A stretch of DNA of 64,000 nt. It comes from Halopseudomonas salina (GTDB lineage: Bacteria > Pseudomonadota > Gammaproteobacteria > Pseudomonadales > Pseudomonadaceae). Below, piece after piece: positions 50,500-61,051 of the stretch. The notes under the pieces were generated by a model that searched no databases, was not told the DNA's origin, and worked only from the letters and a program-made list of their open reading frames with translations. The stretch's first letter is position 1. Each line of letters starts with the position of its first letter. The position numbers were made by a program, and so were the translations under genes. The stretch covers positions 248,001 through 312,000 of the forward strand of contig NZ_VTTI01000004.1 in assembly GCF_008641105.1 (NCBI RefSeq), given 5' to 3'.

Positions 50500-51398
50500 G
50501 ATTTAGGGTCATACACTCCGGTGGACAAATACCGATCACCGCGGTCACAGATAATGGCCACAATCACCGCATTCTCGACCTCGCGCGACAACTGCATGGC
50601 AGCCGCCACCGAGCCTCCAGAGGATACACCGCAGAAAATACCCTCTTCGCGGGCAAGTCGGCGCATCATGATCTCGGCATCCTGCTGAGCCATATCGATT
50701 ATCCGGTCTACCCGCTGCGCATCGAAGATACCCGGCATGTATGCCTCGGGCCAGCGGCGAATACCTGGAATAGATGCGCCCTCGACAGGTTGCAGACCGA
50801 CGATTTGAATAGCCTGATTCTGCTCCTTGAGATAACGCGAGGTGCCCATGATGGTGCCGGTGGTACCCATGGAGCTGACGAAGTGGGTAATGGTTCCATG
50901 GGTATCACGCCAGATTTCCGGGCCCGTACTGCGGTAGTGCGCCTCGGCATTGTCAGCATTACCGAACTGATCCAGCACCTTTCCTTTGCCCTCACTCTGC
51001 ATCTGCATGGCAAGGTCGCGGGCACCTTCCATGCTCGCTTCGCGGCTGACCAGAATCAGCTCCGCACCATAGGCGCTCATTGCCGCCTTGCGTTCAGAGC
51101 TCATGTTATCCGGCATGATCAGCACCATCCGGTAACCCTTGATTGCCGCCACCATGGCCAGAGCAATACCTGTGTTGCCCGAGGTGGCCTCGATCAGGGT
51201 ATCACCGGGGCTGATTTCACCCCGCAGCTCGGCCTGTTCGATCATCGAAAGCGCCGGCCGATCCTTGACTGACCCCGCGGGATTGTTGCCTTCGAGCTTG
51301 GCCAGTATGGTATTGCTGGTGTCACCGGGAATGCGCTGCAGACGCACCAGCGGCGTGTTGCCGACAAAATCAGCGACGGTAGGATAATCAGTGGTCAT
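50496..51398 (-). CDS. cysM: Cysteine synthase B
   Basis: CysM is a PLP enzyme making cysteine (or S-sulfocysteine from thiosulfate). The ATG at 51396-51398 has AGGTG upstream and gives 300 residues. The PLP lysine is K45 in NPAGSVKDRPA, the TSGNTGIALA phosphate loop lies near 73-82, and the EGIFCGVSSGG region closes the cofactor pocket. Assignment to CysM over CysK follows from the shorter length and the typical RWPEAYMPGIF segment. It diverges from gacS and is coupled to rlmD. Confidence 0.95.
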   Translation of the reverse strand: MTTDYPTVADFVGNTPLVRLQRIPGDTSNTILAKLEGNNPAGSVKDRPALSMIEQAELRGEISPGDTLIEATSGNTGIALAMVAAIKGYRMVLIMPDNMSSERKAAMSAYGAELILVSREASMEGARDLAMQMQSEGKGKVLDQFGNADNAEAHYRSTGPEIWRDTHGTITHFVSSMGTTGTIMGTSRYLKEQNQAIQIVGLQPVEGASIPGIRRWPEAYMPGIFDAQRVDRIIDMAQQDAEIMMRRLAREEGIFCGVSSGGSVAAAMQLSREVENAVIVAIICDRGDRYLSTGVYDPKS

Positions 51399-51462
51399 CT
51401 TGCACCTTTCGTTGCCATGGCCCGGAGTAGCACCCGGTGCTGTGCTTTTCATTCAGGCGGCC

Positions 51463-51468
51463 TATGAT
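51463..51468 (+). promoter_or_regulatory. Possible -10 element of gacS
   Basis: TATGAT lies 26 bp before the gacS ATG. The hexamer 17 bases upstream (TGTGCT) is a poor -35 match. An AGCACC/GGTGCT inverted repeat (about 51429-51441) overlaps the region between the divergent genes. Confidence 0.4.
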
Positions 51469-51494
51469 ACCGGCAACGGAGTGAGGGATACACA

Positions 51495-54284
51495 ATGAAT
51501 GATATAGGCCTGAAAGCACGCATCCTGCTGATGACGCTGATACCCACGGGGGCAATGATTCTTGCCCTGGGCAGCTATTTCAGCTGGCAGGCAATCACCG
51601 ACCTGAACCAGCAATTGCTCGAACGCGGCTTCATGACCGTCGAGCATCTGCAGGACCCCGCGGCTGTCGCCTTGCTGAATGGCGAGCCTGAACAGGTCAG
51701 AAATCGACTCTCAGCCACCCTAAACCGCTCCGATGTGCGCGCCGTGAGCCTGTATGACAGTGACCGCAACATACTCGAGCACAGCGGCCCGCAGATGCAT
51801 CAGCCGGAGCGCACCCTGGGGGTGGACAGCCTTGGTGCGGGCACCGGTCTTCAGGTCCGACGCAGCGACGACAGCAGTCGTTTTCTTCTCCCGCTGATCG
51901 CTTCCAGCGAATTGCTTGATCGTCAGGCCGCAGTAGAGGTCGAATCGGATGCTCTACTTGGCTGGCTTGAGGTCGAACTCAGTCACGGCAATTTGCACCT
52001 GCGCCAGTATCAGACCCTGCTTCACACACTGGTACTTATGCTTGTCGGGCTGACCTTTACCGGCCTGGTGGTCAGCAGTCTTGGCCGGCGCATCAGCGAT
52101 CCCATCGCCAGAGCCAATCACGCGGTAAGCCGTATCAGCAGGGGCCAGCTCGATGTGCGTCTGGAAGGCCAGGACAGCCGTGAACTGGACGATCTGGCCA
52201 AGGGTATCAACGCCATGGCCGAAACGTTGCAAAGCGCACAAGGTGAGTTGCAGCAGAATATCGACCAGGCCACCGAAGATCTGCGGCAAACGCTGGAAAC
52301 CATCGAGGTACAGAATATAGAGCTGGACATGGCGCGCAAGACGGCCCTGGAGGCGAGCCGCATCAAGTCCGAATTTCTTGCCAACATGAGTCATGAGCTG
52401 CGTACACCGCTCAACGGCATCATCGGCTTCAGTCACCTGCTGCAACGCACCGAGCTGAGTAACCGCCAACAGGAATATCTGGGCACGATAGGATCATCCG
52501 CGGACAATCTTTTGGCGATAATCAACGAGATTCTGGATTTTTCCAAAATCGAGGCAGGCAAGCTGATACTCGACAACCTGCCCTTCAACCTGCGCGATCT
52601 GATTCAGGACACACTGACAATGCTGGCGCCTGCTGCCCACCACAAGCATCTGGAGTTGGTCAGTATCATCTACCGTGATACCCCCCTGGGCCTGTGTGGT
52701 GATGCCTTGCGCCTGAAGCAGGTACTGGCCAACCTGATCAGCAATGCAATCAAGTTCACGCATACCGGCTCGGTGAGTATCCGCACGATGCTCGAGCATG
52801 AGGACGAAAGCCATGCGCTGCTGCGAATCAGTGTTACCGACACGGGTACCGGTCTCAACGCAAGCCAGCAAAAAATGCTGTTCCAGGCGTTCAGCCAGGC
52901 AGACAATTCCATTTCCCGCCAGGCTGGTGGTACCGGACTGGGACTAACCATCGCCAAACGCCTGGTGGAACAGATGCAGGGCGAGATCGGCCTCAACAGC
53001 CAACCGGGTGAAGGCTCTGAATTCTGGTTCACAGTGCGCCTGGAAAAGTCCAGTCAGGCGGCTGATGACCTGCCTTACAGGCCTTTTTCCGGCCTGCGGG
53101 CCGCGGTGGTAGAGCCACTACTGTTGAGTCGCCAGGCATTGTTGCACTGCCTGGAGGACCTCGGCCTGGAGGTTAGCGTCTATGAAAACCCCGCCTACCT
53201 CGAAGAGGATATGATTGCTCGCAGCCACAGCGAGCGAGCGATAGACCTGATGTTGCTGAGCAGCGCGGCCTCGACAGATCAGCCCGAGGTTTTGCTGGAA
53301 CTGTTCAAACGTGGATCACTGGTCGGCGGCTGCAAGACTGTTCTGCTGATCGATACTACCGAACATTACCCCGCTCTGGATCAGCTGCCAGCCAGCGAAT
53401 GTCAGGTACTCTCTCGCCCTCTGTGCACTCGCAAGCTGTTGCGCGCTATCAATCGACTATTCAAACCGGAGCCTGTCAGCATCGCAGCGCGATCCATATC
53501 ACTGAGCCAATCAATCACGATTCTGTGCGTAGACGATAACGAGGCCAACCTGAAACTGGTCGCGACCTTTCTGAGCCAGATGGGGGCACAGGTTCTTACC
53601 GCAATGAGTGGGGAACAGGCCTTGGACATACTGGCCACAGAAGCGGTAGACCTGATTTTCATGGACGTTCAGATGCCCGGTATGGATGGCCCCGCCACCA
53701 CGGCCGAATTGCGCATGCGTGAGGAGCTGGCCGGCTACGCGCCGCGACCGGTCATCGCATTGACCGCCCACGCCCTGGCAGAGGAACAGCGCAAATTACT
53801 GCAGTGCGGTATGAACGATTACATGAGCAAACCTATCAGCCCTGAGCAGCTTGCCCATTGTGTGCAGCGCTGGACGGGCGTGGCCTTGGAGATGCCTGCC
53901 TCGGCTGACGCACTTGAAAGCCCGCCCAACCGACGCCTGGAAGATCGTGAGCGGCTGGCGGTTCTGGACCGCAAAGAAGGCTTGCGCCTGGCTGCCGGAA
54001 AAGAAGATCTCGCAGAGGACATGCTCCGCATGCTGATCGAGGGTTTGCCGGACGAGCGACTCAGAATCGAGAGGTACATTACCAGCAATGCAAACGAGGA
54101 GTTACTGGAAGTCATACACAAGCTCCATGGCGCCAGCCGCTACTGCGGCGTACCGCAATTACGCGCCTGCTGCCAGCGCGCGGAGGAGCTGTTGAAGCGC
54201 GGCCTACCCAATCAGGTAGCGGTCAGTCAGTTAATCGAGGCAATTACCCGATTACAGGCCGCCTATGCCACCGAATCGGCCTGA
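51495..54284 (+). CDS. gacS: GacS/BarA-type hybrid sensor histidine kinase
   Basis: GacS phosphorylates GacA, which activates the RsmY/Z-type small RNAs that titrate RsmA. The 929-residue inner-membrane protein has two membrane helices (about 9-30 and 175-197) around a periplasmic sensor, a HAMP region, a DHp domain with H300 (MSHELRTPLNG), a kinase ATPase domain (GTGLGLTIAKRLV), a receiver with D724 (FMDVQMPGMDG) and an HPt domain with H878 (IHKLHGASRYCGV). A pseudo-receiver-like stretch lies at about 530-650. It has GAGG upstream of ATG. Its stop overlaps acpS by 22 bases (convergent). Confidence 0.95.
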   Translation: MNDIGLKARILLMTLIPTGAMILALGSYFSWQAITDLNQQLLERGFMTVEHLQDPAAVALLNGEPEQVRNRLSATLNRSDVRAVSLYDSDRNILEHSGPQMHQPERTLGVDSLGAGTGLQVRRSDDSSRFLLPLIASSELLDRQAAVEVESDALLGWLEVELSHGNLHLRQYQTLLHTLVLMLVGLTFTGLVVSSLGRRISDPIARANHAVSRISRGQLDVRLEGQDSRELDDLAKGINAMAETLQSAQGELQQNIDQATEDLRQTLETIEVQNIELDMARKTALEASRIKSEFLANMSHELRTPLNGIIGFSHLLQRTELSNRQQEYLGTIGSSADNLLAIINEILDFSKIEAGKLILDNLPFNLRDLIQDTLTMLAPAAHHKHLELVSIIYRDTPLGLCGDALRLKQVLANLISNAIKFTHTGSVSIRTMLEHEDESHALLRISVTDTGTGLNASQQKMLFQAFSQADNSISRQAGGTGLGLTIAKRLVEQMQGEIGLNSQPGEGSEFWFTVRLEKSSQAADDLPYRPFSGLRAAVVEPLLLSRQALLHCLEDLGLEVSVYENPAYLEEDMIARSHSERAIDLMLLSSAASTDQPEVLLELFKRGSLVGGCKTVLLIDTTEHYPALDQLPASECQVLSRPLCTRKLLRAINRLFKPEPVSIAARSISLSQSITILCVDDNEANLKLVATFLSQMGAQVLTAMSGEQALDILATEAVDLIFMDVQMPGMDGPATTAELRMREELAGYAPRPVIALTAHALAEEQRKLLQCGMNDYMSKPISPEQLAHCVQRWTGVALEMPASADALESPPNRRLEDRERLAVLDRKEGLRLAAGKEDLAEDMLRMLIEGLPDERLRIERYITSNANEELLEVIHKLHGASRYCGVPQLRACCQRAEELLKRGLPNQVAVSQLIEAITRLQAAYATESA

Positions 54285-54670
54285 GCCGCCGGATCGGCCG
54301 ACCATACAGCAAACGCCAGCGCCTGCTCCCGTTCATCACTGAGGCTGAGCAGCATGCTCCCTCCGCCGCCGCTGTCAAGCCGGGTAAGGGCAGCTCCGCT
54401 CAGCACAACGACCGGTGCGCCAAGTGCGTTGCGATCAATCTGTATGCAGTGCCAGGACATTCCCTGGCCCAGGCCGGTACCCAGGGCTTTGAGAATGGCT
54501 TCCTTGGCGGCAAAGCGCTTGGCCAGGAAGCGCGCCGGCTGACCATGCACAGCGTATCGCTGCCACTCCGCATCAGTCAGGATACGCCGCGCAAAACGAT
54601 CCCCCTGGCGCCCGAGTACTGCCTCGATTCGCCCGACCAGCACCATATCGGTACCAATGCCCCGAATCAT
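54263..54670 (-). CDS. acpS: Holo-[acyl-carrier-protein] synthase
   Basis: AcpS attaches 4'-phosphopantetheine to ACP. The 135-residue protein has the magnesium residue D8 in GIGTDMV and E57 in [16 protein letters not shown], both needed for catalysis. The length is slightly over the usual 120-126, from a C-terminal tail that overlaps the end of gacS on the other strand. The ATG overlaps the pdxJ stop by 4 bases, keeping the pdxJ-acpS order seen in many gammaproteobacteria. Confidence 0.94.
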   Translation of the reverse strand: MIRGIGTDMVLVGRIEAVLGRQGDRFARRILTDAEWQRYAVHGQPARFLAKRFAAKEAILKALGTGLGQGMSWHCIQIDRNALGAPVVVLSGAALTRLDSGGGGSMLLSLSDEREQALAFAVWSADPAAQADSVA

Positions 54671-55410
54671 CTATTTCCCGATGCGCCGAGAATCAACGCG
54701 CGCATATCTGACACCGCTGTCGCCAGCCCGGTAAACAACGCACGGGCAATAATCGCATGCCCTATATTGAGTTCGTTGATTCCCGGCAACGCCGCAATAG
54801 GCTCGACGTTGTGGTAATGCAGACCGTGCCCCGCATTGACCACCAGACCCAGCTTGCGCGCGTAGATACAGCTCTCACGCAAGCGGGCTAGCGCATCCTG
54901 CTGCTCCTTGCCATGGGTGTCCGCGTAATGCCCGGTGTGTAACTCGATAACCGGTGCACCAGCGCGCTTGGCTGCCTCGATCTGCTGCGAATCCGGATCG
55001 ATAAACAGGGACACCTCGCTACCCATGGCCGACATCCGCTCGACCGCTTCCTGGATCTTCGCGCCATTACCTGCCACGTCAAGTCCACCTTCGGTAGTCA
55101 GCTCCTCGCGACGCTCGGGCACCAGGCAGATGTTGGCTGGCTTTATCTCCTCGGCAAACTTCAGCATCTGACTGGTTACCGCCATCTCCAGATTCATTCT
55201 GGTTTGCAGAATATCCCTGAGTACGCGCACATCACGCTCCTGGATATGCCGAAGATCTTCTCTCAAATGCAAGGTAATGCCGTCTGCCCCGGCCTGCTCT
55301 GCTTCAATGGCAGCCTGGACGGGGTCGGGATAGCGTGTTCCCCGCGCCTGGCGCAAGGTCGCCACGTGATCAATATTGACGCCTAGAAGTACACGTTGTG
55401 GATGGCTCAA
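54667..55410 (-). CDS. pdxJ: Pyridoxine 5'-phosphate synthase
   Basis: PdxJ condenses 3-amino-1-hydroxyacetone phosphate and deoxyxylulose phosphate to PNP in the vitamin B6 pathway. The 247-residue TIM-barrel protein shows [16 protein letters not shown] near 10, the conserved [15 protein letters not shown] loop, and [12 protein letters not shown]. The start is TTG at 55408-55410 with an AGGAG site 7 bases upstream; no ATG or GTG fits, and the TTG overlaps the recO stop as TTGA. It supplies PLP used by dapC, cysM and others here. Confidence 0.95.
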   Translation of the reverse strand: MSHPQRVLLGVNIDHVATLRQARGTRYPDPVQAAIEAEQAGADGITLHLREDLRHIQERDVRVLRDILQTRMNLEMAVTSQMLKFAEEIKPANICLVPERREELTTEGGLDVAGNGAKIQEAVERMSAMGSEVSLFIDPDSQQIEAAKRAGAPVIELHTGHYADTHGKEQQDALARLRESCIYARKLGLVVNAGHGLHYHNVEPIAALPGINELNIGHAIIARALFTGLATAVSDMRALILGASGNR

Positions 55411-56132
55411 GATCTGTCTCCTCTGGGGGTGCTGCTAGGGGATGAAAACAGTTGACGACTGACCAGCGGCCGGCCGCCCAGATGTATTGCCAAAGCCTGT
55501 CGCATGAGATTTTTCGCCGTCCTGAGCGCCTGGGGCGCCGCCCAGTCAGCTCGCGCCATTGCCAACAGCCCAATACCGGGCAGCCCGGGCCGCCCATCTC
55601 CCGGGCGCGCATCAACGAGGCGCAGCAAGCCTACTTCGGCCTGCCAGACATAGGTAGCATCAGCTTCAATCGCAGCACCGCTGGCGTCTTCTGTCAGGCT
55701 GAAACCATAGCCCATAACGTCCAACAGTTGCCATTCGAACTCGCGCAATACCGGTTCCACGGAGGTGGTTCCAGCCAGCGCCTGTAGGGCCGATTGATAG
55801 CCCGCAAAGACCAGCGTCTGCGGGTCTCCAGCTGCCAGAACTCGCACCAACAACTCATTCAGATACAAACCACTGAATAGCGAGTCACCCTGAAGCGGCA
55901 GATAGGTACCGGCAGCTTCGGCCTGAGTCAGGGTTTTCAGCTCACCACGCCCGCTTAGGCTTACCAGCAAAGGCACAAAAGGTTGTGGAGATACGCCGCC
56001 GCGGGGCTTCCTTGCGCCACGCCAGACAACCCGCTGTAGCCCCTGATGCAGCGTAAGAAGATCAACCAGTGCACTGGTGTCTCTATAAGGGCGGCTATGC
56101 AGAACAAAGGCCGGGGTCAGGGTTGATTGCAC
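55407..56132 (-). CDS. recO: DNA repair protein RecO
   Basis: RecO helps RecR load RecA onto SSB-coated DNA. The 241-residue protein has an N-terminal OB fold ([20 protein letters not shown]) and a helical domain with the [24 protein letters not shown] region. Cysteines for a zinc site are absent, as in other gammaproteobacterial RecO. The GTG start at 56130-56132 has GAGG 5 bases upstream. It lies between era and pdxJ in a conserved order. Confidence 0.94.
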   Translation of the reverse strand: MQSTLTPAFVLHSRPYRDTSALVDLLTLHQGLQRVVWRGARKPRGGVSPQPFVPLLVSLSGRGELKTLTQAEAAGTYLPLQGDSLFSGLYLNELLVRVLAAGDPQTLVFAGYQSALQALAGTTSVEPVLREFEWQLLDVMGYGFSLTEDASGAAIEADATYVWQAEVGLLRLVDARPGDGRPGLPGIGLLAMARADWAAPQALRTAKNLMRQALAIHLGGRPLVSRQLFSSPSSTPRGDRS

Positions 56133-56156
56133 TGCAACCTCGAGGGCGACGAGTGA

Positions 56157-57059
56157 CTACTTGTCGAAATAATAACCCAGGGAAGTGAGCGCACGCTCGT
56201 CATCAGACCAGCCGCGCCGTACCTTGACCCACAGATTGAGCATGATCTTGCTGCCAAACAGTTTCTGCATGTCCAGGCGCGCTTCCTGGCCGATCTTTTT
56301 CATGCGGTCGCCACCGTCGCCAATAATGATTTTTTTCTGGCCTTCACGCTCGACCAGGATCAGCGCATGAATATGCAGGACCTTGCCTTCCTGTTTGAAC
56401 TGCTCAATTTCCACCGCTACCTGGTAGGGAATTTCCGCTCCGAGCTGACGCATGACTTTTTCACGGACCAGTTCGGCGGCCAGAAAGCGTGAGCTGCGGT
56501 CAGTCAGTTGATCTTCCGGGTAAAAGTGCTCGCCCTCAGGCAGGCGCTCGGCAACCAGCTTCTCCAGCTCCTCGATATTACGACCCTGTAGCGCCGAAAC
56601 CGGAACCACTTCGGCGCTGGACAATTGTTGCGCGAGCCATTCCAGGTGTGGCAACAACTCCTGCTTGTCGTCCATACGGTCGACCTTGTTGACCACCAAC
56701 AGCACCGGACAAGTAACGTAGCGAACCTTTTCCAACACCATCTGGTCCTCATCGGTCCAGCGCGTACGATCAACCACGAAAAGCACCACATCGACATCAC
56801 GCAACGCCTGGGTTGCGCTCTTGTTCATGAAGCGATTCAGCGCCTTTTCGTTTTCCTTATGCAGGCCGGGGGTATCGACATATATCGCCTGCGTCTCGCC
56901 TTCTGTCTTGATACCCAACAAGGTATGCCGGGTGGTCTGTGGCTTGCGCGAAGTAATCGCGAGTTTCTGCCCGAGTATGTGGTTGAGCAACGTCGACTTG
57001 CCCACATTGGGCCGGCCTACAATGGCCACATAGCCACAACGGGAGGTACTATCACTCAT
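56157..57059 (-). CDS. era: GTPase Era
   Basis: Era is an essential GTPase for 16S rRNA maturation and 30S assembly. The 300-residue protein has G1 GRPNVGKS (15-22), G3 DTPGL (about 64), G4 NKVD (about 128), and a C-terminal KH domain with [23 protein letters not shown]. It overlaps rnc by 8 bases and its stop is 24 bp from recO. The rnc-era-recO order is widely conserved. Confidence 0.97.
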   Translation of the reverse strand: MSDSTSRCGYVAIVGRPNVGKSTLLNHILGQKLAITSRKPQTTRHTLLGIKTEGETQAIYVDTPGLHKENEKALNRFMNKSATQALRDVDVVLFVVDRTRWTDEDQMVLEKVRYVTCPVLLVVNKVDRMDDKQELLPHLEWLAQQLSSAEVVPVSALQGRNIEELEKLVAERLPEGEHFYPEDQLTDRSSRFLAAELVREKVMRQLGAEIPYQVAVEIEQFKQEGKVLHIHALILVEREGQKKIIIGDGGDRMKKIGQEARLDMQKLFGSKIMLNLWVKVRRGWSDDERALTSLGYYFDK

Positions 57060-57741
57060 CTGCTTTCTCCACGCCCAGGGCGATCAGGGCTTTTTGGGCG
57101 GCAACCTGTTCCGCCAGACGGCGGCTGTTGCCCACACCGTAGGTGGCTTTCTCCAGAGGGCTGACGAGGCACTCGACCCTGAAGGTTCTGCAGTGCGCCT
57201 CGCCACCGCTTTCGGTGACTTCGTAGCGAGGCAGATCGCAATGCCGCGACTGCAGGTATTCCTGCAATCGGGTTTTGGGGTCCTTGTTGTTGTCGACCAG
57301 TGTCAGGCAATCGATATGGCCCTGCAGCCAATGCAGTATCCGCTCGCGCGCTACTTCAAGACCACTTTCGAGGTAAATGGCTCCGATGATTGCCTCGGTC
57401 GCGTCAGCGAGAATCGACTCGCGACGGAAACCTCCGCTTTTCAGCTCGCCCGAGCCCAGTCGCAAATACTCCCCAAGCTCGAAACCCTTGGCCAGTTCAG
57501 CCAGGGTAACACCCTTGACCAGACGGGCTCTCAGGCGCGAAAGCTGGCCCTCACGGGCCTGCGGGAAGCGCTGATAAAGCGCCTCTGCTGCTACAAAATT
57601 GAGCACTGAGTCTCCGAGAAATTCCAGCCGCTCGTTATTGCGGCCCCCCAGGCTACGGTGGCTAAGAGCCAGGTTCAGCAGTTCTGGATCGCTGAAGCTA
57701 TAGCCAATCTTGCGTTCAAGGCGGTCTAACTTGTTTGTCAC
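57052..57741 (-). CDS. rnc: Ribonuclease III
   Basis: Rnc cleaves double-stranded RNA in rRNA and mRNA processing. The 229-residue protein has the signature [12 protein letters not shown] (36-47) with metal ligands E40 and D44, and D113/E116 in [13 protein letters not shown]-terminal dsRNA-binding domain (about 155-225) ends in [12 protein letters not shown]. The GTG start at 57739-57741 overlaps the DUF4845 stop as GTGA. It overlaps era at the 3' end. Confidence 0.97.
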   Translation of the reverse strand: MTNKLDRLERKIGYSFSDPELLNLALSHRSLGGRNNERLEFLGDSVLNFVAAEALYQRFPQAREGQLSRLRARLVKGVTLAELAKGFELGEYLRLGSGELKSGGFRRESILADATEAIIGAIYLESGLEVARERILHWLQGHIDCLTLVDNNKDPKTRLQEYLQSRHCDLPRYEVTESGGEAHCRTFRVECLVSPLEKATYGVGNSRRLAEQVAAQKALIALGVEKADE

Positions 57742-58115
57742 TTAATAGGTCTGACTATATGGGTTTCATCAAAATGGACCAACAGGTCCACGTTCTGCAG
57801 TGCCGGCGTGCGCACTTCGTAGGCTATCTGCACAGTAAAGGCGTTGGCGCCGCTGGCAGTAACCTTGATCGCTTCACGCGCGTTGATATCGCGTATGCTG
57901 TTTATCTGCATACCCTTGTCGATGTAGCTATTGAATTCCCGAATCGAATTGATCTTGATCGTAGGATCTTCATTGACCTTGGTCACCATGTCCCGCAAAG
58001 CGAAATGGTCCAGGTATATGGGGATCAGCTTCATCGAGATGACCAGACCGAATATGATCAGCGCAATGACGGCCAACCAGCCAAAGAATGACATGCCTTT
58101 CTGGGAGTGGCGCAT
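57738..58115 (-). CDS. DUF4845-family membrane protein
   Basis: This 125-residue protein has one membrane helix (about 9-32, [23 protein letters not shown]) and a small extracytoplasmic beta-rich domain. It belongs to the uncharacterised DUF4845 group typically placed between lepB and rnc in Pseudomonas and relatives. The position suggests a link to signal peptidase or ribonuclease III, but no function is known. It lies 45 bp after lepB. Confidence 0.88.
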   Translation of the reverse strand: MRHSQKGMSFFGWLAVIALIIFGLVISMKLIPIYLDHFALRDMVTKVNEDPTIKINSIREFNSYIDKGMQINSIRDINAREAIKVTASGANAFTVQIAYEVRTPALQNVDLLVHFDETHIVRPIK

Positions 58116-58160
58116 GAATAACCTCGTGACGTCCGTTGTTGGTGTTGTAGTTCCAGCCCA

Positions 58161-59039
58161 TCAATGTATCAGGGCAACCCTTGAAAAACTTGGCAGGTTA
58201 CGCAGTTTCGGCTCTGGCCAATGCATCCAGATGGCAAATGCCTTGCCTACAATATAGTTGTCCGGGACCATTCCCCACAACTCCCTTGGCATATCGGGCG
58301 CATTCCAGTAACGGCTATCATTGGAGTTGTCCCGGTTGTCCCCCATCATGAAATAGTGTCCGGGCGGCACCAGCCACTCCTGAGCAGCAGGTGTACGGGC
58401 AAGACGCTCGACGCGGATGTGATGTTCGACTTCGCCAAGCTGCTCCTCGAGAATCCGCACCTCTGCAATGTTCTGCATCGGATGACCAGCGGGAAGGTCT
58501 TCATCGAGTTTCACCTCAACCACACTGGTTGGTACCTTTTCGCCATTGATGAACAATTCCTTGCCTGCGTAGCTCACGCGGTCGCCAGGCAGTCCTACTA
58601 CGCGTTTGATGTAGTTGATGCGTGGGTCGTTGGGATAGCGAAAAACCATCACATCACCACGCTCGGGATCGCCTATGGCGATTACCTTGCTGTCGATAAC
58701 CGGTAGACGGATACCATAGGCAAACTTGTTCACCAGAATGAAATCGCCCACTTCCAGCGTTGGCTTCATGGATCCAGAGGGGATCTGAAAGGGTTCCACA
58801 AGAAAGGAGCGCAACACCAGAACCACGAGCAGTACGGGAAAAAACGACTTGCCATATTCAACCAGCAGCGGCTCCTTGCCCATACGCTCGAGCACCACCG
58901 GATCGGCTACATCGACCTTTGCCTCGTAGACGGCACGTGCCCTGCGCCGCTTCGGGCCAAGCCAGACCAGATCGATCAGCGCTAAAAGACCGGTAATAAC
59001 GACTGCGAGCACCAGTAGCAGCGGGAAATTGATATGCAT
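58161..59039 (-). CDS. lepB: Signal peptidase I
   Basis: LepB removes signal peptides on the periplasmic side. The 292-residue protein has two N-terminal membrane helices (about 6-27 and 66-80), the catalytic serine S90 in IPSGSMKPTL, the general base K145 in NYIKRVVGLPGD, and the box E region MGDNRDNSNDSR. The length is normal. It follows lepA by 22 bp. Confidence 0.97.
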   Translation of the reverse strand: MHINFPLLLVLAVVITGLLALIDLVWLGPKRRRARAVYEAKVDVADPVVLERMGKEPLLVEYGKSFFPVLLVVLVLRSFLVEPFQIPSGSMKPTLEVGDFILVNKFAYGIRLPVIDSKVIAIGDPERGDVMVFRYPNDPRINYIKRVVGLPGDRVSYAGKELFINGEKVPTSVVEVKLDEDLPAGHPMQNIAEVRILEEQLGEVEHHIRVERLARTPAAQEWLVPPGHYFMMGDNRDNSNDSRYWNAPDMPRELWGMVPDNYIVGKAFAIWMHWPEPKLRNLPSFSRVALIH

Positions 59040-59061
59040 AATCGCGTCCGTTTAGCTATTG

Positions 59062-60864
59062 CTAGCTGTCTACTTTCAATACCGCAAGGAAGGCTTCCTG
59101 GGGTATTTCCACATTTCCGACCTGCTTCATCCGTTTCTTACCGGCCTTCTGCTTCTCGAGCAGCTTCTTTTTCCGGCTGGCGTCGCCGCCGTAGCACTTG
59201 GCAATCACGTTCTTGCGCAGTGCCTTGACAGTCGACCGCGCAACGATCTGACCGCCCACTGCTGCCTGGATGGCCACATCGAACATCTGGCGGGGTATCA
59301 GCTCGCGCATTTTCTCGACCAGTTGGCGACCCTTGTAGGCCGCGTTGTCCCGATGCACGATCAGCGCCAGAGCATCTACTTTTTCGGCGTTGATCAATAC
59401 GTCCAGGCGCACCAGGCGGGCTACCTGGAAACGATCGAAGGCGTAATCCAGCGAAGCATAGCCACGGCTGACCGATTTCAGGCGATCAAAAAAATCCAGA
59501 ACAACTTCATTCATCGGCAGATCGTAGATTACCTGGACCTGTGTACCGAGAAACAGCATGTCATGCTGAATACCGCGCTTCTCCGAACAGAGCGTAATTA
59601 CACTGCCCAGGTGATCCTGGGGGACCAGAATATTCGCCCGAACGATAGGTTCGCGCATTTCCTCGATCATGGATGGATCGGGCAGATGCGAGGGGTTGTC
59701 AACGTAGATGACGCTACCGTCTTTCTTGACCACCTCGAATACGACTGTGGGAGCCGTCGTGATAAGGTCAAGATCGTATTCGCGCTCAAGTCGCTCCTGG
59801 ATGATCTCCATGTGCAACATGCCGAGAAAGCCACAGCGAAACCCGAAACCCAGGGCTTCGGAACTCTCAGGCTCGAAATGCAGGGAGGCATCGTTCAGCG
59901 TCAGCTTGGATAGCGCATCACGAAAATCCTCAAAATCTTCTGAACTCACCGGGAAAAGCCCGGCATACACCTGCGGCTTGACTTTCTTGAAGCCCGGCAA
60001 CATGTCGACGTCAGGTGTGTTGGACAGTGTCAGAGTGTCGCCCACCGGCGCACCATGAATATCCTTGATCCCCGCAATAATGAATCCCACCTCGCCCGCT
60101 TTCAGGTCCGCGGTTTCACTGTGCTTGGGATTGAATACACCAACGCTGTCCACCTGGTGGATTTTGCCGGTCGACTTGACCAACACCTTGTCACCCTTGC
60201 GAATACGTCCATGCTTGACCCGCACCAGCGAAACCACACCCAGGTAATTGTCAAACCAGGAATCGATGATCAGCGCTTGCAGCGGAGAATCCAGTTCGCC
60301 AACCGGCGACGGGATCACCTGAATCAGGCGCTCCAGTACATCTATCACACCAAGACCGCTTTTTGCGCTGCAGGTGACCGCGTCTGTTGCATCAATCCCG
60401 ATGACACTTTCAATCTCGGCCATGACCCGCTCAGGCTCAGCCTGGGGCAAATCGATCTTGTTCAACACCGGCATGACCTCTAGGCCCTGCTCAATGGCGG
60501 TATAACAGTTGGCTACTGACTGTGCCTCGACACCCTGGGCAGCATCAACCACCAGCAGAGCTCCTTCGCAGGCCGCCAGCGACCGGCTGACTTCGTAATG
60601 AAAGTCAACGTGACCGGGCGTATCAATGAAATTCAGCTGATAGGTCTTGCCGTCTTTCTCGGAGGTGTAATACAGCGTAACGCTGTGAGCCTTGATGGTG
60701 ATGCCCCGCTCACGCTCGAGATCCATGGAATCAAGAACCTGTGCGGCCATCTCCCGATCGGCCAGACCACCACAGATCTGAATAAACCTGTCCGCCAGAG
60801 TCGATTTACCATGGTCAATATGGGCAATGATCGAAAAATTTCGAATTAAACTAAGGTCACTCAC
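59062..60864 (-). CDS. lepA: Elongation factor 4 (LepA)
   Basis: LepA is a ribosome-associated GTPase affecting translation initiation and elongation under stress. I set the start at GTG 60862-60864, giving 600 residues beginning [22 protein letters not shown], as in relatives; an ATG four codons upstream is possible. G1 is AHIDHGKST (14-22), G3 DTPGHVDF, G4 NKID. The C-terminal LepA-specific domain with [21 protein letters not shown] is complete. The 187-bp region to the mucD stop contains hairpins. Confidence 0.96.
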   Translation of the reverse strand: MSDLSLIRNFSIIAHIDHGKSTLADRFIQICGGLADREMAAQVLDSMDLERERGITIKAHSVTLYYTSEKDGKTYQLNFIDTPGHVDFHYEVSRSLAACEGALLVVDAAQGVEAQSVANCYTAIEQGLEVMPVLNKIDLPQAEPERVMAEIESVIGIDATDAVTCSAKSGLGVIDVLERLIQVIPSPVGELDSPLQALIIDSWFDNYLGVVSLVRVKHGRIRKGDKVLVKSTGKIHQVDSVGVFNPKHSETADLKAGEVGFIIAGIKDIHGAPVGDTLTLSNTPDVDMLPGFKKVKPQVYAGLFPVSSEDFEDFRDALSKLTLNDASLHFEPESSEALGFGFRCGFLGMLHMEIIQERLEREYDLDLITTAPTVVFEVVKKDGSVIYVDNPSHLPDPSMIEEMREPIVRANILVPQDHLGSVITLCSEKRGIQHDMLFLGTQVQVIYDLPMNEVVLDFFDRLKSVSRGYASLDYAFDRFQVARLVRLDVLINAEKVDALALIVHRDNAAYKGRQLVEKMRELIPRQMFDVAIQAAVGGQIVARSTVKALRKNVIAKCYGGDASRKKKLLEKQKAGKKRMKQVGNVEIPQEAFLAVLKVDS

Positions 60865-60923
60865 AACGGGGATCATCCAGACATGATTGCAAGACTGGGA
60901 GCCAGGAAGCTCCAAGCAGTAGA

Positions 60924-60938
60924 CGGGGGACTCCCCCG
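60924..60938. repeat. GC hairpin in the lepA leader
   Basis: CGGGGG and CCCCCG flank ACT, giving a 6-bp stem 60 bp upstream of the lepA start. A second short inverted pair (GGAGC/GCTCC) lies between it and the start. They may shape the lepA mRNA leader. Confidence 0.5.
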
Positions 60939-61001
60939 AAATCAGCTCGCGAGTGTACCCGAATAAGCAGAAGGACGCTATGGCGCCCAGGACAACCGAC
61001 A

Positions 61002-61023
61002 TCCGCCTGGAAGACCAGGCGGA
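61002..61023 (-). terminator. Strong hairpin after mucD, without T-tract
   Basis: TCCGCCTGG and CCAGGCGGA (9 bp, 4-nt loop) form a perfect stem 29 bp after the mucD stop. No T-run follows, so it could be a weak terminator or an mRNA-stabilising hairpin at the end of the algU-mucABCD transcript. Confidence 0.5.
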
Positions 61024-61051
61024 AGCCGTATTAGCAGCACATTAAGCCTTT

